Positions 24,951 through 34,591 are shown, counted from the first letter of the stretch. The stretch: DNA of 64,000 nucleotides from Aciditerrimonas ferrireducens (GCF_023130475.1 NZ_JAKHEX010000011.1:10001-74000); one strand, 5' to 3'. Notes: a model not told the origin generated them from the letters alone. Made by a program: numbers and translations.

Positions 24951-26118
24951 CGTCGAGGCCTTCGAGGAGGTGGCCGAGGCGTTCCCGCTTCGTCCGCAGG
25001 TAGGAGACGTTCTCGGGGTTCACCCGGGGACGCAGGGGGACCCGCTCCACGATGTCCAGGCCGAAGCCCTCCAGGCCCCCGTACTTGGCCGGGTTGTTCG
25101 TCAGGAGGCGCATGCGGCTCACCCCGAGGTCGACGAGGATCTGGGCCCCGATGCCGTACTCCCGGCTGTCGACCGGCAGGCCCAGCTCCACGTTGGCCTC
25201 GACCGTGTCCCGACCCTGCTCCTGGAGGCTGTAGGCCCGGAGCTTGTGGGCCAGCCCGATGCCCCGTCCTTCGTGGCCCCGGAGGTAGACGACCACGCCG
25301 GTGCCCTCGGCGGCCACCAGCCGGAGGGCCTCTTCGAGCTGCGGCCCGCAGTCGCAGCGCAGGGAGCCGAAGACGTCCCCGGTCAGGCACTCGGAGTGGA
25401 CCCGGACCAGGACCGGGTCGGTGCCGGCCACGTCCCCCATGGTGACCGCCAGGTGGTCCTCCCCGTCGAGCAGCGACCGGTAGACGTAGCCGGTGAACTC
25501 CCCGAGGCTCGTCGGGATCCGGGCCGGACCGGCGACCCGCTCGACCAGCTTCTCCCGCTGGCGGCGGTAGCGGACCAGGTCGGCGATCGACACCAGGGGC
25601 AGCCCGTGCTCCTCGGCCATGGCCTCGAGCTCGGGGAGCCGGGCCATGGACGCCTTGTCCTTCGAGACCACCTCGCAGAGCACCCCGGCCGGGTAGAGCC
25701 CGGCCAGCCGCACCAGGTCGATGGTGGCCTCGGTGTGCCCCTGGCGCTTCAGCACCCCCCCGGGCCGGTAGCGCAGGGGGAACACGTGGCCGGGTCGGGC
25801 CAGGTCCTCGGGCCGGGTGGCCGGGTCGATGAGGGCCCGGATGGTCCGGGCCCGGTCCTCGGCCGAGATCCCGGTGGTGGTGCCGTGCCGGGCGTCGACC
25901 GAGACGGTGAAGGCGGTCCGCTGGGACTCCGTGTTCTCCCCCACCATGAGCGGCAGGCCCAGCTCGTCGGCCCGTTCGGGCAGCAAGGGGACGCAGATGA
26001 CCCCCGAGGTGTGGGCCAGGAAGAAGGCGATGGTCTCGGCGGTGGCCGCCTCGGCGGCCATGACCAGGTCCCCCTCGTTCTCCCGGTCGGCCGCTTCCTC
26101 GATGCTCGACAGGGCCAT
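24940..26118 (-). CDS. ribBA: RibBA: DHBP synthase / GTP cyclohydrolase II, shortened N-terminus
   Basis: Bifunctional supplier of both riboflavin precursors. The N-terminal DHBP synthase half has [29 protein letters not shown] and [16 protein letters not shown]; the C-terminal GTP cyclohydrolase II half has the zinc cysteines in [17 protein letters not shown] and the [16 protein letters not shown] loop. The protein begins MALSSIEEA and goes directly into ADRENEGDL. The usual roughly 16 residues between these (the first strand, ending in the VDDE-type acidic cluster) are absent, an apparent in-frame deletion. ATG at 26118 directly after the ribD stop, with a GGAGGAAAGGTGG ribosome-binding site. 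Confidence 0.92.
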   Translation of the reverse strand: MALSSIEEAADRENEGDLVMAAEAATAETIAFFLAHTSGVICVPLLPERADELGLPLMVGENTESQRTAFTVSVDARHGTTTGISAEDRARTIRALIDPATRPEDLARPGHVFPLRYRPGGVLKRQGHTEATIDLVRLAGLYPAGVLCEVVSKDKASMARLPELEAMAEEHGLPLVSIADLVRYRRQREKLVERVAGPARIPTSLGEFTGYVYRSLLDGEDHLAVTMGDVAGTDPVLVRVHSECLTGDVFGSLRCDCGPQLEEALRLVAAEGTGVVVYLRGHEGRGIGLAHKLRAYSLQEQGRDTVEANVELGLPVDSREYGIGAQILVDLGVSRMRLLTNNPAKYGGLEGFGLDIVERVPLRPRVNPENVSYLRTKRERLGHLLEGLDDVL

Positions 26119-27210
26119 CTAGGCCACCTTTCCTCCGGGTCGCCCCGGCCTGGCCGGGACGAGCTCGACCTTCAGGTCGTCGCCGAGGCGCGCCACCCCG
26201 ACGATCCGGCCCCGCCAGAGCGCCCCCATGCTCTGGGCTCCGGGACCCGCGAACATGGGCAGCGCGTCGGCCCCCCCGAAGAGCGCCGGTGCGTAGTAGA
26301 AGACGTAGCGGTCCACCAAGCCGGCGGCGTGGAAGGCGTGGGCGACCGCTGCGCCCCCCTCGACCAGCAGCTGCAGGACCCCCCGGCGCCCCAGGTCCTC
26401 CAGCACCGTCACCAGGTCCCCCCCGACCTGCTCGGCCGGCTCGACCCGAGCCCCAGGCGGGACCGCCCCCAGCACCACCCGCAGGGGTTGGCGGTCCTCC
26501 GCGTGCCCCGGGAGCCGGACGGTGAGCTCGGGGTCGTCGGCCCGGACCGTGCCGGCCCCGACCAGCACCGCTTGGGAGGCCGCCCGCAGCCGGTGGACGT
26601 CTGCCCGGGCCTCCGGCCCGGTCAGCCACTTCGAGCTGCGGTCCGGGGCCGCGATGCGGCCGTCCAGGCTGGCCGCCAGCTTCAGGACCACGTAGGGCCG
26701 GCCAGTGCGCCGGTGGGTCAGGTAGGGGGCCAGTTGCTCCTCGACCGCCTCGGCCCGCAGGCCCGAGCGCACCTCGACCCCGCCGGCCGCCAGGGCAGCG
26801 AGGCCCCGGCCCTGGACCCGCGGGTCGGGGTCCTCCAGGCCGACCACCACCCGCCGGACCCCTGCGGCCAGCACGGCGTCCACGCACGGCGGGGTCCGGC
26901 CGTGGTGGCTGCAGGGCTCCAGGGTCACCACGAGCGTCCCGCCCCGGGCTGCCGCCCCGGCGGCCTCGAGGGCCACCACCTCGGCGTGCCGGCCACCGGG
27001 CGGCTCGGTGGCCCCTTCCCCGACCACCTGCCCCTCGGGGCCCAGGACCACGCAGCCCACCCAGGGGTTCGGGGCCACCGCCGGGCCCCGCTCCCCGGCC
27101 AGGGCCAGGGCCCGGCCCATGGCCGCCTCCTCGGCCGCCGACCACGGACCGTCGGCTCGACCCGAGGCCGGCGTCGAGGCGGGCTCCTGGCGCAGCGCCG
27201 CCCCGCTCAC
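26119..27210 (-). CDS. ribD: bifunctional pyrimidine deaminase/reductase RibD
   Basis: Second and third steps of riboflavin synthesis. The N-terminal deaminase domain has the zinc site HAEVVALE and PCSHHGRTPPC; the C-terminal reductase has KLAASLDGRIAAPDRSSKWLTG, VLVGAGTVRADDPELTVR and LLVEGGAAVAHAF. 363 residues, normal length. An N-terminal extension of about 25 residues is poorly conserved. GTG start overlapping the rpe stop as GTGA. The stop abuts the ribBA ATG; the riboflavin synthase gene ribE, often found here, is missing. Confidence 0.95.
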   Translation of the reverse strand: MSGAALRQEPASTPASGRADGPWSAAEEAAMGRALALAGERGPAVAPNPWVGCVVLGPEGQVVGEGATEPPGGRHAEVVALEAAGAAARGGTLVVTLEPCSHHGRTPPCVDAVLAAGVRRVVVGLEDPDPRVQGRGLAALAAGGVEVRSGLRAEAVEEQLAPYLTHRRTGRPYVVLKLAASLDGRIAAPDRSSKWLTGPEARADVHRLRAASQAVLVGAGTVRADDPELTVRLPGHAEDRQPLRVVLGAVPPGARVEPAEQVGGDLVTVLEDLGRRGVLQLLVEGGAAVAHAFHAAGLVDRYVFYYAPALFGGADALPMFAGPGAQSMGALWRGRIVGVARLGDDLKVELVPARPGRPGGKVA

Positions 27211-27881
27211 GACGCCCCTTTCGTCGCCAGGGCCCCCTCGGCCGCCCGCCGGATCGCCTGGGCGGCCTCCCAGGGCCGTTCCCGGCCGAAGATCGCCGAC
27301 CCTGCCACCAGCACGTCGGCCCCCGCTCGGGCCACCAGACCCGCCGTGTGCTCGTCGATGCCTCCGTCCACCTCGATCCGCACCGCCAGGCCCCGCTCGT
27401 CCACCGCCTTGCGGGCCTCGGCAAGCTTCGGCAGCACCTCCGCCATGAAGCGCTGACCGCCGAACCCGGGGTGGACGGTCATGACGAGCAGCAGGTCGCA
27501 GGCCTCCAGGTAGGGCAGGACGGTGTCCAGGGGGGTCTCGGGGTTCAGGGCCAGGCCCGCTTGGAGACCCAGGCGGCGGGCCTCGGCCAGCAGCTCGGCG
27601 CTCCGGCCGACCTCCACGTGGACCGTGCAGCCGTTCGCCCCGGCCTCGGCGAACGCCCCCAGGTACGACCCGGGGTCCTCCATCATGAGGTGGCAGTCGA
27701 AGAACAGGCCGCTGTGGCGGCGCAGGGAGGCCACCACCGGCGGCCCGATCGTCAGGTTCGGCACGAAATGGCCGTCCATGACGTCGACGTGCAGCCAGTC
27801 GGCGGCCGGGCTCACCTCCCCTACCGCCTCGGCCAGGTTGCCGAAGTCCGCCGAGAGGACCGACGGGGCGATCAGGACCAC
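27207..27881 (-). CDS. rpe: ribulose-phosphate 3-epimerase
   Basis: Interconverts ribulose 5-phosphate and xylulose 5-phosphate; ribulose 5-phosphate is also the RibB substrate, a plausible reason for the place next to rib genes. The 224-residue TIM barrel has IAPSVLSADFGNL, the catalytic WLHVDVMDGHFVPNLTIGP, FDCHLMMEDP, VHPGFGGQRF and EVDGGIDEHTA, all metal and phosphate sites of the family. The start is a GTG at 27881, 10 bp after the fmt stop. Length is standard. Confidence 0.96.
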   Translation of the reverse strand: MVLIAPSVLSADFGNLAEAVGEVSPAADWLHVDVMDGHFVPNLTIGPPVVASLRRHSGLFFDCHLMMEDPGSYLGAFAEAGANGCTVHVEVGRSAELLAEARRLGLQAGLALNPETPLDTVLPYLEACDLLLVMTVHPGFGGQRFMAEVLPKLAEARKAVDERGLAVRIEVDGGIDEHTAGLVARAGADVLVAGSAIFGRERPWEAAQAIRRAAEGALATKGAS

Positions 27882-27891
27882 GCCCCGCAGG

Positions 27892-28836
27892 CTAGCGGCC
27901 CCCGCTCCGCTCCTCCCCGAGCCGGGTCCCTGCGGGGAGCCGGGCCCCCCGCCACCACGCCGCTCCGCCCATGGGGCCCCGCCCCTCGGGCTGGACCTGG
28001 TCGAGGGCCAGGGCCGTCCCCTCGCCGGCCTGGACCACCAGGGCCTCGGCCAGGGGTCCCCGCCCCGGGCCGAGGACCGTGCCGGGCCGGGGGGCCGGGC
28101 CGAGCGGGGGGTCGCCGGGCGGCGCCGGCAGGGGGGTGGCGGCGAGGACGTGGAGCCGACGGTCCCCCACCCGGGTCTGGGCCCGGCCCAGCCGCACCAC
28201 CCTCGCCAGGTGCTCGGCCGGCTGCTCCCAGTCCAGGACCAGCTCCTCGGGGGTCAGCTTCGGGGCGAGGGTGGCCTCCCCGACCTGGGGCTCTCCCGGA
28301 CCGAGCCCCTCGACCCCCCGAGCCAGGACCTCGACCAGCAGCGCCGCCCCTGTGGCGGCCAGCTCGGCCGTCAGGCTGGCGGCCGTGTGCTCCGGCCGCA
28401 CCGGCACCTCGACCCGGGCCAGGACCGGGCCGGTGTCGAGCCCTTCGTCGAGCCGCATGATGCTCACCCCAGTGACCGGGTCCCCGGCCAGCAAGGCCCG
28501 CTCCACCGGGGCGGCGCCCCGCCACCGGGGCAGCAAGGAGAAATGGACGTTCACCATGGGCAGCTCGGCCAGGATCGCCGCCGGGATGATCCGGCCGTAG
28601 GCCACCACCACGCCGAGCTCCGCCCCGGCCCCGAGGACGTCCTCCAGCCGGTCGGTCACCGCCAGGCCCAGGGCGGTCGCGGCCCGCTTCACCGGGCTCG
28701 GGCTCAGCTGGCTTCCCCGCCCCCGGCGCCGATCCGGCCGCGAGACCACCAGCCGCACCTCGTGGCCGGCGGCCACCAGGGCCTCCAGGCTGGGCACCGC
28801 CGCCTCCGGGGTGCCCAGGAACACCAGCCGGGCCAC
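27892..28836 (-). CDS. fmt: methionyl-tRNA formyltransferase
   Basis: Formylates initiator Met-tRNA with 10-formyl-tetrahydrofolate. The 314-residue protein begins ARLVFLGTPEAAVPSLEALV, with the catalytic NVHFSLLPRWRGAAPVERALLAGD block, MRLDEGLDTGPVL and APKLTPEELVLDW at the start of the C-terminal OB domain. The OB region contains a Pro/Gly-rich insert. Located 13 bp downstream of def, whose product removes the formyl group, a classic pairing. Confidence 0.95.
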   Translation of the reverse strand: MARLVFLGTPEAAVPSLEALVAAGHEVRLVVSRPDRRRGRGSQLSPSPVKRAATALGLAVTDRLEDVLGAGAELGVVVAYGRIIPAAILAELPMVNVHFSLLPRWRGAAPVERALLAGDPVTGVSIMRLDEGLDTGPVLARVEVPVRPEHTAASLTAELAATGAALLVEVLARGVEGLGPGEPQVGEATLAPKLTPEELVLDWEQPAEHLARVVRLGRAQTRVGDRRLHVLAATPLPAPPGDPPLGPAPRPGTVLGPGRGPLAEALVVQAGEGTALALDQVQPEGRGPMGGAAWWRGARLPAGTRLGEERSGGR

Positions 28837-28849
28837 CGCCAGCTGGCGC

Positions 28850-29440
28850 TCAGCGCGGGCTGCGCCGCCGGCCCACGACCCCCCGGATCCCCTTCGCCTC
28901 GAGGGGATCGAGGAGCTGCCCCAGCCCGTCGGGATCCCCGGCAGCCGGGGTCAGGGCCCGCTCGGCCAGCAGCCGCTTCGCTTCCCGCCGCTGGTCGGGG
29001 TCGAGCCGCTCCACCAGCAGCACCCCGTCGAGGTGGTCGACCTCGTGCAGGAACACCCGAGCTTCCAGCTCGCTGGCCTCGATCGAGATCTCCTCCCCGT
29101 CGAGGCCCACCCCCACCAGGTGCACGTCCTTCGGCCGGGTGATGGGCCAGAACAGGCCGGGCACCGACAGGCACCCTTCCTCGTAGGTCCAGGTCCCGCT
29201 GGTCTCCACGATCCGCGGGTTCACCACCACCCGCGGACCCCGCCCGTCCCCGGTGTCCCAGACGAACAGCCGCCGCCGCACCCCGACCTGGGGGGCGGCC
29301 AGGCCGACCCCGGGGGCGGCGTACATCGTCTCGATCATCTCCTCGGCCAGCTGGGCCACCCGGCCGTCGACCTCCTCCACTTCCTGGGCCACCTGCCGCA
29401 GGACGGGATCGCCGTAGGTCCGGATCGCCAGCTCAGCCAC
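28850..29440 (-). CDS. def: peptide deformylase
   Basis: Removes the N-formyl group from nascent proteins. The 196-residue metalloenzyme has motif 1 GVGLAAPQ (44-51), motif 2 EEGCLSVPG with metal-ligand Cys90, and motif 3 HEVDH (132-136) with the catalytic Glu133. The GTG at 29440 gives the standard start VAELAIRTYGDPVL; a longer open frame upstream only covers the vapB promoter region. A weakly conserved tail follows motif 3. First gene of a def-fmt-rpe-rib run, divergent from vapB. Confidence 0.95.
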   Translation of the reverse strand: MAELAIRTYGDPVLRQVAQEVEEVDGRVAQLAEEMIETMYAAPGVGLAAPQVGVRRRLFVWDTGDGRGPRVVVNPRIVETSGTWTYEEGCLSVPGLFWPITRPKDVHLVGVGLDGEEISIEASELEARVFLHEVDHLDGVLLVERLDPDQRREAKRLLAERALTPAAGDPDGLGQLLDPLEAKGIRGVVGRRRSPR

Positions 29441-29497
29441 CTGCTCATGGTACCGGCCGGTCGAACGGGCAGGGCCGGCACCAGCGCACCCGCCTAC

Positions 29498-29532
29498 ACC
29501 ATAGGTGGCACCACCGGTAGTACCCTGGGGCC
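29498..29532 (+). promoter_or_regulatory. vapB promoter and candidate operator
   Basis: TACCCT (29521-29526) is followed by 6 nt and the GTG start of vapB, giving a leaderless transcript. Two inverted repeats surround it: GGTGG-CA-CCACC (29504-29515) and GGTA-G-TACC (29516-29524), the latter overlapping the hexamer. VapB-VapC complexes typically bind such repeats to autorepress. On the other strand TATGGT (29503-29498) could be a -10 for def. The repeats are visible; operator function is inference. Confidence 0.5.
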
Positions 29533-29748
29533 GTGGAGAAGACAACGGTGTACCTGCCGCCGGATCTCAAGGCTGCTGTCAAGCAGGCCGCCGCGGCACG
29601 CGGCGTCTCCGAGGCAGAGGTCATTCGGGAGTCGATCCGTGCGTCGGTCGGCGGGATTCGCCCGCGCCCGCGGGGGGCGCTCTTCGCAAGCGGGCGTCCG
29701 ATCGCTCGCCAGGCCGACGAGCTGCTGGCCGGGTTCGGGGAGCGCTGA
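29533..29748 (+). CDS. vapB: ribbon-helix-helix antitoxin, VapB-type
   Basis: A 71-residue antitoxin. EKTTVYLPPDLKAAVKQAAAARGVSEAEVIRESIRASV is a ribbon-helix-helix DNA-binding domain; the rest (RPRPRGALFASGRPIARQADELLAGFGER) should wrap and inhibit the toxin. GTG start, 3 bp before vapC starts. The pair sits on the opposite strand inside an otherwise continuous minus-strand housekeeping block, so it was probably acquired. Binding of the adjacent toxin is inferred from genetic context. Confidence 0.9.
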   Translation: MEKTTVYLPPDLKAAVKQAAAARGVSEAEVIRESIRASVGGIRPRPRGALFASGRPIARQADELLAGFGER

Positions 29749-29751
29749 ACC

Positions 29752-30165
29752 GTGCCACCGGTCATCGTGGACACGAGCGCACTCCTCGCGTTCTTCGACG
29801 CCTCGGAGCCCGACCACCGCGCGGTGTCCGAGGTGCTCGTGACCGCCGAGACCCCCGTGGTCTCCCCCTATGTCGTCGCCGAACTGGACTACCTCGTCGG
29901 CACCCGACACGGGCTAGAGCGCGGGCTGGTCGTCCTCGACGAGCTCGCAAGCGGCGCATGGGACCTGGCCGGCCTCGACACGGCAAGCCTCCGCCGGGCC
30001 CGCGAGGTCATCGCTTCCTACCCGGACCAGCGGATCGGGGTGGCCGACGCGTCGATCGTGGTCCTCGCGGCGCGCTATCGGACCCGCTCGATCGCCACCC
30101 TCGATCGCCGGCACTTCGACGTCCTCCGACCACTCGACGGTGGCTCCTTCCAGGTCCTTCCCTGA
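29752..30165 (+). CDS. vapC: PIN-domain ribonuclease toxin, VapC-type
   Basis: A 137-residue PIN-domain RNase. The acidic metal site is complete: Asp7 in IVDTSALLAFF, Glu44 in VVAELDYLVG, Asp99 in GVADASIVVLA and Asp118 in TLDRRHF. VapC toxins usually cut tRNA or rRNA loops; the target here is unknown. It follows vapB by 3 bp and starts with GTG. Its 3' end lies 75 bp from the convergent priA terminus, which carries a frameshift. Confidence 0.92.
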   Translation: MPPVIVDTSALLAFFDASEPDHRAVSEVLVTAETPVVSPYVVAELDYLVGTRHGLERGLVVLDELASGAWDLAGLDTASLRRAREVIASYPDQRIGVADASIVVLAARYRTRSIATLDRRHFDVLRPLDGGSFQVLP

Positions 30166-30187
30166 ACCACCGAGGACGCGCCGGAAA

Positions 30188-30222
30188 GGCGCCGGCCACC
30201 CCGCTCACCAGCCACCGGCGCC
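30188..30222. terminator. inverted repeat between convergent vapC and priA
   Basis: GGCGCCGG (30188-30195) and CCGGCGCC (30215-30222) can form an 8-bp GC stem with a 19-nt loop in the 75-bp gap between the two convergent genes. No T-tract follows on either strand, so it is not a classical intrinsic terminator. In GC-rich actinobacteria such bare stems can still attenuate. Function unproven. Confidence 0.4.
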
Positions 30223-30240
30223 GCGAGCTGCCCCGCCCGC

Positions 30241-32048
30241 TCAGTCGTCGTCGGGGTCCACGGCCACCACCAGGCCAGCGGGACGCCGCAGGGCCGCCAG
30301 CCGGTCGAGGAGGGCTTCTCGGTCCGAGGACCGCACCTCGACCCTCCCAGCGCCGAGGGGTCGGCCAGCGACCCGGCCGCCTCGTCGCTGGTCGGCCCGT
30401 GGAGGACCACTCGGCAGGTGAAGGGCGGCAGGCCGACCTCCCGGCGACCCGCCGTGTCCGCCTCGGTCACCGGCGTCGGGTCGGCCAACAGGGCAGCCCG
30501 GACCGCGGGGTGCTCGGGTTGGCGGGTCTGGAGCACGAGCCGGCCCGGGGCCCGGCCGGCAGCTCCGAGCGCCCTGGACCGCCCGACCAGGCGGGCCGCC
30601 CGGGCGAGCAGGGCCAACGCCCCCGCGCTGGCACCGACCCGGGGGGCCAGCAGCTGCGGGTCCAGGTCGGCGAAGGCCACCAGGTCCGCTGGCTCGCCCC
30701 GCAGGGCGGCCTCCGTGCCGACCACCACGGCCGCCCCCGCCGGCCCGGCGGTCCCCTCGGCGGTCCGGAGCGCCACCGGCACCCCGGCGGCCTGGGCCAG
30801 GGCCCGGGCGAAACGGGCCGCCCCGGGCTGCTCCTGGCGGAGCCGGGTCGCCCCGCAGGCCGCGCAGACCAGGGGCCGCTCCGCCCCGCAGGTCGGGCAC
30901 GAGAGGACCGCGGGCGCGCCGGGGCCCGGCCCCTGAAGCGGCGTGGCGCAGCCCTCGCAGCGTTGCAGCGCCCGACAGCGGGCGCAGCGGACCCGGCGGG
31001 CTTCCCCCAGGCGGTTCAGGACCACGACCACCCGCCGGCCCGGCTCCGCGTGGGCCCAGCGGCACCAGCGCACCAGCGTGCCGCTCACCAAGCCCTCCCG
31101 GGGGTCGGCCCGGGCCAGGTCCACCACCTCCACGGCTGGCCAGCCGGCCCGCTCCACCGCCCGAGGCGGGACGCTGAGGGGCCCGAGGTCGAGCAGGCCG
31201 GCCGTCGGGCACGGCGAGGTCGCCAGCCACGGCACCGCCGCCTCCTTCGCCTGCTGCGCCAGGACCTCCGGCGCCCACCAGGTGGGCGCGGCCTGCTCCC
31301 GCAGGGCCCGGTCGTGACCGTCCAGGACCACCGCGCCGGCGAGGGCCGGCAGCGGGGCGAACGCCGCGGCCCGGCTCCCGACCACCACCCGGCCACCGGC
31401 CCGGGCCGCCGCCCAGTCCTCGGGCAACAGGGCCACCGGCCAGCCCCCTGACCGCAGCCCCTCGGCGACCTGCTGGGCGTCGGCGCGCTCGGGCACCACC
31501 ACCACGACCCCAGCGCCGTCCTTGGGCCCGCCGCCCTGGGCCGGCCGGCTCGCCAGCACCCCGAGGGCGGCGTCCGCCAGGGCGGTCAGCGGGACGGCCG
31601 GGCCGATCCGCACCACCCCGCCGCCGTGCTCCAGCGCCCTTCGCACGACCGCCGGCCAGCCCGCCGCCGTGGCCCTCGTCGCCGGACGGCTCGGGGGGAA
31701 CGGCCCGGGAGCCGGCAGGGACCTGACCACCCGGGGACTCGAGGCGCTGCCCAGCAAGGGCGCGGGGCTGGCCGCCCCGTACCGCCAGGCCGCCCATCCG
31801 CACGCCGCCACCACCCGGGGCGGCGGCCCGACCCCCCGACAGGCCAGCAGGGGCTTCAGGTCGCCGTCGACCGCCGAGCTCGTGTCGAGGCCCACCACCC
31901 AGCCCCGCAGGCGCCGCGGCCCGAGGGCCACCCGCACCTCGCTGCCCACCGTCACCTGGTCGGCCAGCTCGGCGGGCACCCGGTAGTCCAAGGGCCGGAC
32001 CCCCGAGCGGACCTCCACGACCACCCGGGCGAACAGGTCCTCGCTCAG
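30241..32048 (-). CDS. priA: PriA-like primosomal protein N', frameshifted near the 3' end
   Basis: Restart-primosome protein; actinobacterial forms are degenerate. The 3'-binding N domain ([17 protein letters not shown]) and the zinc-binding cysteine cluster ([32 protein letters not shown]) are clear, but there is no Walker A GKT, so no helicase activity is expected. Near 30350 the frame changes. One frame runs through [16 protein letters not shown]; the family-like C-terminus ([32 protein letters not shown]) lies in another and ends at 30241. Restoring one base near 30351-30356 would give DPSGAGRVEV. Left alone, the frame reads on to 30075. Start: CTG at 32048 overlapping the metK stop, or GTG at 32024. 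Confidence 0.82.
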
Positions 32049-33241
32049 AGGTCCAGGGCCCGCTTCAGCTCCTCCAGCCGCGGCGTCTGCTCCCAGGTCA
32101 TCTCCTTGTCGGCCCGGCCGAAGTGCCCGTAGGCCGCGGTCCGGCGGTAGATGGGCCGGCGCAGGTCCAGGTCCCGCACGATGCTGGCCGGCCGCAGGTC
32201 GAACAGCTCGCGGACCGCCCGCTCGATGCGCAGCGGGTCGACCGTCTCGGTGCCAAAGGTCTCCACCAGCAAGGACACCGGGTGGGCCACCCCGATGGCG
32301 TAGGCCACCTGCACCTCGCACCGCCGGGCCGCACCGGCCGCCACGACGTGCTTCGCCACCCAGCGAGCGGCGTAGGCCCCCGAGCGGTCCACCTTCGAGG
32401 GGTCCTTCCCCGAGAAGGCCCCGCCGCCGTGCCGGGCCATGCCCCCGTAGGTGTCCACGATGATCTTCCGACCCGTCAGGCCGGTGTCGGCGTGGGGACC
32501 GCCCAGCTCGAAGCGGCCCGTCGGGTTGGCCAGGAGCCGCATCCCCTCGCTGTCCAGGGTCGGGGGCAGCAGGGGGGCCACGACGTGCTCCCGGAGGTCC
32601 GGCAGCAGGAGGGTCTCCAGATCGACGCCCTGGGCGTGCTGGGTGGAGATCAGCACCGTGTCCAGGGCGACCGGCCGGTCGTCCTCGTAGACCACCGTCA
32701 CCTGGGTCTTGCCGTCGGGCCGCAGGTACGGCAGCATGCCGACCCGCCGCACCTGGGCCAGGCGCTGGGCCAAGCGGTGGGCCAGCCAGATGGGCAGCGG
32801 CATGAGGTCCGGCGTCTCGTCGCAGGCGTAGCCGAACATCATCCCCTGGTCCCCGGCCCCCTGGGCGTTCAAGAGGTCCTCGCCCGCGGTGCCGGCCCGC
32901 ACCTCGTGGGCCAGGTCGACCCCCTGGGCGATGTCCGGGGACTGCTCGTCGAGGGCCACCACCACCCCGCAGGTCCGCCCGTTGAACCCCACGGCGTCGC
33001 TGTCGTAGCCGATCTCGCAGATCACCGACCGGACCAGGCTCGGGATGTCGACGTAGCAGCTCGTCGAGATCTCGCCGGCGACGACCACCAAGCCGGTGGT
33101 CAGCAGCGTCTCGCACGCCACCCGCCCCAGCGGATCCTCGGCCAGCACCGCGTCCAGCACGGCGTCGGAGATCTGGTCGGCCATCTTGTCCGGGTGGCCC
33201 TCGGTGACCGACTCCGAGGTGAAGGTGGTGCGACGGCTCAC
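32045..33241 (-). CDS. metK: S-adenosylmethionine synthetase
   Basis: Makes S-adenosylmethionine from methionine and ATP. The 398-residue protein contains [68 protein letters not shown] and [19 protein letters not shown], the substrate and metal/K+ sites. The GTG at 33241 is chosen over upstream in-frame codons because the conserved N-terminus begins there and a GGAG lies about 8 nt upstream. SAM is used by the many corrin methyltransferases encoded in this window. A small stem-loop (33278-33290) lies in the 56-bp leader. Confidence 0.96.
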   Translation of the reverse strand: MSRRTTFTSESVTEGHPDKMADQISDAVLDAVLAEDPLGRVACETLLTTGLVVVAGEISTSCYVDIPSLVRSVICEIGYDSDAVGFNGRTCGVVVALDEQSPDIAQGVDLAHEVRAGTAGEDLLNAQGAGDQGMMFGYACDETPDLMPLPIWLAHRLAQRLAQVRRVGMLPYLRPDGKTQVTVVYEDDRPVALDTVLISTQHAQGVDLETLLLPDLREHVVAPLLPPTLDSEGMRLLANPTGRFELGGPHADTGLTGRKIIVDTYGGMARHGGGAFSGKDPSKVDRSGAYAARWVAKHVVAAGAARRCEVQVAYAIGVAHPVSLLVETFGTETVDPLRIERAVRELFDLRPASIVRDLDLRRPIYRRTAAYGHFGRADKEMTWEQTPRLEELKRALDL

Positions 33242-33297
33242 GAGCGGCTCCTGCTCCTCGTCCGATGGGACTGTCGTCCAGTGGGACTGGCCCAGCG

Positions 33298-34554
33298 TCA
33301 GCCCCCGGCCCGGTCCCCACGGGCGCCGAGCCACTCGACCACCCTATCCAAGACGGCGTCCGCCACCTCCCGCTTGCTCCGCAGCGAGACCACCTGGCGC
33401 CCTCCGTCCTGGTCCACCACCACGACCTCGTTCGTCTCGCCCTCGAACCCCACCCCGTCCCGGCTCACGTCGTTCGCCACCACCAGGTCCACGCCCTTCG
33501 CCGCCAGCTTCGCCTCGGCCGAGGCCAGCGGGTCCCCGGTCTCGGCGGCGAAGCCCACCAGGACCTGCCCGGGCCGCCGACGTCGGCCCAGCTCGGCCAG
33601 GATGTCCTCGGTCGGCACCAGGTCCAGCGCCGGGGGCCCTTCGGCCTTCTTGAGCTTGGCCGGGGCCACCCTCGCCGGCCGGAAGTCGGCCACGGCGGCC
33701 GCCATGATCACCACGTCGCAACTGGGGGCCTCGGCGAGGACCGCTTCGGCCATCTGGGCCGCCGTCTCCACCCGCACCACCCTCGCCCCTGCCGGCACCG
33801 GCTGGTCCGCCGTGGTCACCAGGACCACCTCGGCCCCCCGGGCCGCGGCCGCCTCGGCCAGGGCGTGCCCCTGCTTGCCTGACGAGCGGTTCGTCAGCAC
33901 CCGGACCGGGTCGATCGGTTCCCTGGTGCCCCCGGCGGTCACCAGCACCCGGTGGCCGGCCAGGTCCCGGGCCCGGCACAGCACGTCGGTGACCGCCGCC
34001 ACGATGGCCGCCGGTTCGGCCAGCCGGCCGGCCCCCACGTCCCCGCCGGCCAGCCGGCCCGATGCCGGCCCCACGACCACCACGCCCCGCCGGCGCAGCG
34101 TGGCGACGTTGTCCTGCACCGCCGGGTGCTCCCACATCTCCGTGTGCATCGCCGGGCAGACCACCACCGGGGCGCGGGTGGCCAGCACCGTGGCGCTCAG
34201 CAGGCCCTCGGCGATCCCGTGGGCGTAGAGCCCGAGGAACCGGGCAGTGGCCGGCACCACGAGGACCAGCTCCGCCCACTGCCCGAGCCGCGTGTGGGGG
34301 ACGGGGTCGGCATCGGACCACAGCGACCGCCGGACCGGCTCTGAGGCCAGGGCCGAGAACGTCGTGGCCCCCACGAACCGCTCGGCCTCGGCGGTCATCA
34401 CCGGGACCACGTGGGCACCCTCGTCGACCAGCCGGCGGCAGACCTCCACCGCCTTGTAGGCGGCGATCCCGCCCGTCACCCCCAGCACCAGCCGCCGGCC
34501 GGCCAGCCGGGGCGCCGCCGAGGCAGCCTCCCCTGCCGCGGCTCCCTCGTCCAT
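33298..34554 (-). CDS. coaBC: CoaBC: phosphopantothenoylcysteine synthetase/decarboxylase
   Basis: Two consecutive steps of coenzyme A synthesis. The N-terminal FMN decarboxylase half has [20 protein letters not shown], the active-site His in [10 protein letters not shown] and [16 protein letters not shown]; the C-terminal CTP-dependent ligase half has [33 protein letters not shown] and the KLKK and FAAET motifs. 418 residues, normal length. It lies 37 bp after rpoZ and 56 bp before metK, the usual actinobacterial order. Confidence 0.96.
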   Translation of the reverse strand: MDEGAAAGEAASAAPRLAGRRLVLGVTGGIAAYKAVEVCRRLVDEGAHVVPVMTAEAERFVGATTFSALASEPVRRSLWSDADPVPHTRLGQWAELVLVVPATARFLGLYAHGIAEGLLSATVLATRAPVVVCPAMHTEMWEHPAVQDNVATLRRRGVVVVGPASGRLAGGDVGAGRLAEPAAIVAAVTDVLCRARDLAGHRVLVTAGGTREPIDPVRVLTNRSSGKQGHALAEAAAARGAEVVLVTTADQPVPAGARVVRVETAAQMAEAVLAEAPSCDVVIMAAAVADFRPARVAPAKLKKAEGPPALDLVPTEDILAELGRRRRPGQVLVGFAAETGDPLASAEAKLAAKGVDLVVANDVSRDGVGFEGETNEVVVVDQDGGRQVVSLRSKREVADAVLDRVVEWLGARGDRAGG

Positions 34555-34591
34555 GCCGCCTGGGCTCCGCGTCGCCCTGCGCCGCGCCGGC

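Noticed and set aside
33242-33297. Possible SAM riboswitch upstream of metK
   Set aside because: Only a small CCAGT/ACTGG stem-loop fits in 56 bp; none of the SAM aptamer cores is present.
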